Shown: positions 41,704-42,682 of the stretch, in pieces
How the letters are laid out: each line of letters starts with the position of its first letter
How positions within the stretch are numbered: position 1 is the stretch's first letter
From: Pyrinomonadaceae bacterium
GTDB lineage: Bacteria; Acidobacteriota; Blastocatellia; Pyrinomonadales; Pyrinomonadaceae
Length of the DNA: 42,682 nt
Assembly: GCA_025922875.1 (NCBI GenBank)
Contig: JAICGZ010000013.1
Span: 1-42,682 of the forward strand
Reading direction: 5' to 3'
Translations under genes and position numbers: made by a program
The notes under the pieces: generated by a model
Databases searched by the model: none
What the model saw: the letters and a program-made list of their open reading frames with translations, nothing else
What the model was told of the DNA's origin: nothing

Positions 41704-42351
41704 TTACACTGGCGCGGGGTCTGACCAGATGCGGTAGCCGAGATATCCGAGGCCAATCATCAAAAGCACTATTCCCATGTTCGACAGCAGGTTGATAACC
41801 AAATTTGACGCAGGACCGGTCGGAGCGAGAACGACGTTTCCGACAATCGCCCAGACTGCTGAGACAAGCAGCAAGTAGCCTAACCATGCCGGCTGGGCCC
41901 GGCGGCGAATGAACGGGAGCGCGACCAACACGGCTCCGAGGAGCCATGCAAGCAGTCCAGCGAAAAAGGCGACAACGAACGCGAGCGGAGGCGGCGAAGA
42001 GGCGCCAACCAGCGATGGCGCTTTGGCAGCCAACCACGGTAGTACGAGCACGGCATAGAGACTTAAGAACAAACCGAAGAACATCCAGGCTGCCGCGAGC
42101 AGTGTTACTCCGATATCTGTCATGGATGGAGAGCCAGTAATTCGACCATAGAGCACCGGCATCCCCAGGACCACCAGTACAGCACCTATCACACCAGTAA
42201 CATTAATCAGTATCCAGAGCCACTCGCGGGCAGAGGTGGCGGGGTCGGCGCCGGCCGTGATGACCGACCGTAGCACCGTGTGAACAATAAAGGCGATAGC
42301 ACCGATCACCAGGGCCAATCCACCGGCTCGGCGGAGCTGCCTGTTCGTCAT
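41704..42351 (-). CDS. Six-helix membrane protein of unknown function
   Basis: About 215 residues from the ATG at 42351, which has AAAGG nine bases upstream; the frame is open to a GTG at 42423 with another ATG at 42402. Six hydrophobic helices: LALVIGAIAFIVHTVLRSV, WLWILINVTGVIGAVLVVLG, VTLLAAAWMFFGLFLSLYAV, VVAFFAGLLAWLLGAVLVAL, WLGYLLLVSAVWAIVGNVVL and SNMGIVLLMIGLGYLGYRIW. I do not recognise the family and see no catalytic motif. A role as an envelope or transport accessory protein would be guesswork. Confidence 0.72.
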   Translation of the reverse strand: MTNRQLRRAGGLALVIGAIAFIVHTVLRSVITAGADPATSAREWLWILINVTGVIGAVLVVLGMPVLYGRITGSPSMTDIGVTLLAAAWMFFGLFLSLYAVLVLPWLAAKAPSLVGASSPPPLAFVVAFFAGLLAWLLGAVLVALPFIRRRAQPAWLGYLLLVSAVWAIVGNVVLAPTGPASNLVINLLSNMGIVLLMIGLGYLGYRIWSDPAPV

Positions 42352-42503
42352 CTGTTGGTACCTTTCGAATCCGAGTCTCGTGCTGCCGACTTCTGCCTTC
42401 ATTAGTTCTGACCGGGGCTGCACTCAGCAATATGCATGGTACCAACCGCTCCGAAGAAGGTCAGCGCGGCAACGTACATCAGCAAGGTTCAATACGCAGT
42501 TTA

Positions 42504-42631
42504 CCCTCTGTGCAACCTCAGTGTTCTCTGTGCCTCCGTGGTTAGTATTTCCCAGTAACAACCACAGCGACACAGAGAGCACTGAGTTTGCACTGAGAAG
42601 AAGTCCACCAAGAGACTTTTCGGGCAAAGCC
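42504..42631. repeat. CACAGAG hairpin repeat, copy 12
   Basis: Arms CCTCTGTGCAACCTCAGTG and, inverted, CACTGAGTTTGCACTGAGAAG, with a loop near 42543-42558 and outer end ACTTTTCGGGCAAAGCC. Paired changes in the arms (CTCAGTG with CACTGAG) keep the stem. No gene is visible from 42424 to the window end. Confidence 0.9.
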
Positions 42632-42682
42632 TGTTGGATCAGGTCAGTACCGTAACGCGTAGCGTCGGGTTAATGTCGAAAA

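Noticed and set aside
3422-42631. CRISPR array made of the CACAGAG repeats
   Set aside because: The copies are kilobases apart, vary in length and are hairpins with arms of opposite orientation. There are no regular spacers and no cas genes.
1-42682. Prophage, integrative element or genomic island
   Set aside because: No integrase, phage structural gene, tRNA-flanked repeat or toxin-antitoxin pair was seen. The genes are housekeeping, respiratory or stress types with similar base composition.
1-42682. tRNA or rRNA genes
   Set aside because: No tRNA-like cloverleaf with a T-loop consensus and no rRNA-like stretch was noticed on either strand. A program such as tRNAscan-SE would settle it.

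Overview
The window looks like a chromosomal piece of an uncultured, aerobic, Gram-negative-type bacterium. The best guess is Acidobacteriota, close to Blastocatellia. This rests on Asn/Ala/Thr-rich lipoprotein tails, a caa3-type oxidase with fused subunits I and III, many BON/CBS/PRC/USP stress proteins, and a dense family of hairpin repeats rich in the word CACAGAG. There is no rRNA, tRNA or marker gene here to confirm the phylum, so this is inference. No prophage, integrase, transposase or CRISPR array was seen.

Layout. 1-3.4 kb: repeat fragment, MgtC-like membrane protein, tandem-domain universal stress protein, and an SLC13/DASS permease with two RCK_C domains. 3.4-9 kb: PgpH-type HD phosphodiesterase (c-di-AMP), a secreted helical-plus-BON protein, an MscS channel and a small zinc ribbon. 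9-14.5 kb: HtrA/Deg lipoprotein protease, a secreted TPR protein, a small single-pass membrane protein, a CBS-pair protein and a BON lipoprotein. 14.5-24.1 kb, all on the minus strand: GH1-like glycosidase, DUF362, PPC/DUF296, a 1059-residue FAD plus Fe-S oxidoreductase, a LarA-like protein and a PoxB-like TPP enzyme. In transcription order the last three could form a lactate racemization, lactate oxidation and pyruvate-to-acetate route feeding quinone. 24.5-31.4 kb, plus strand: a cation/Ca2+ exchanger followed without a gap by cytochrome oxidase subunit II (with a heme c domain), fused subunit I+III, a small membrane protein, a CtaG-like assembly factor and a triheme cytochrome c. 31.6-38.5 kb: YHS protein, retropepsin-like lipoprotein, a helical secreted protein, then on the minus strand a small membrane protein, a double PRC-barrel protein, a second helical-plus-BON protein and an L,D-transpeptidase lipoprotein, followed by a frameshifted small lipoprotein. 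38.7-42.6 kb: YihY/BrkB membrane protein, orphan histidine kinase and two unknown membrane proteins.

Three things stand out. First, at least twelve copies of a modular hairpin repeat lie almost always within a few tens of bases downstream of a stop codon, and one pair has the same loop in opposite orientation. Second, a family of envelope proteins is duplicated: five copies of an unrecognised ~115-residue helical domain in three secreted proteins, plus a paralogous pair of small membrane proteins, close to HtrA, L,D-transpeptidase, PRC, CBS and BON genes. Third, a short inverted motif of the form GTG-N4-CAC recurs in intergenic DNA next to several of these envelope genes and poxB, and may be the operator of a shared regulon.
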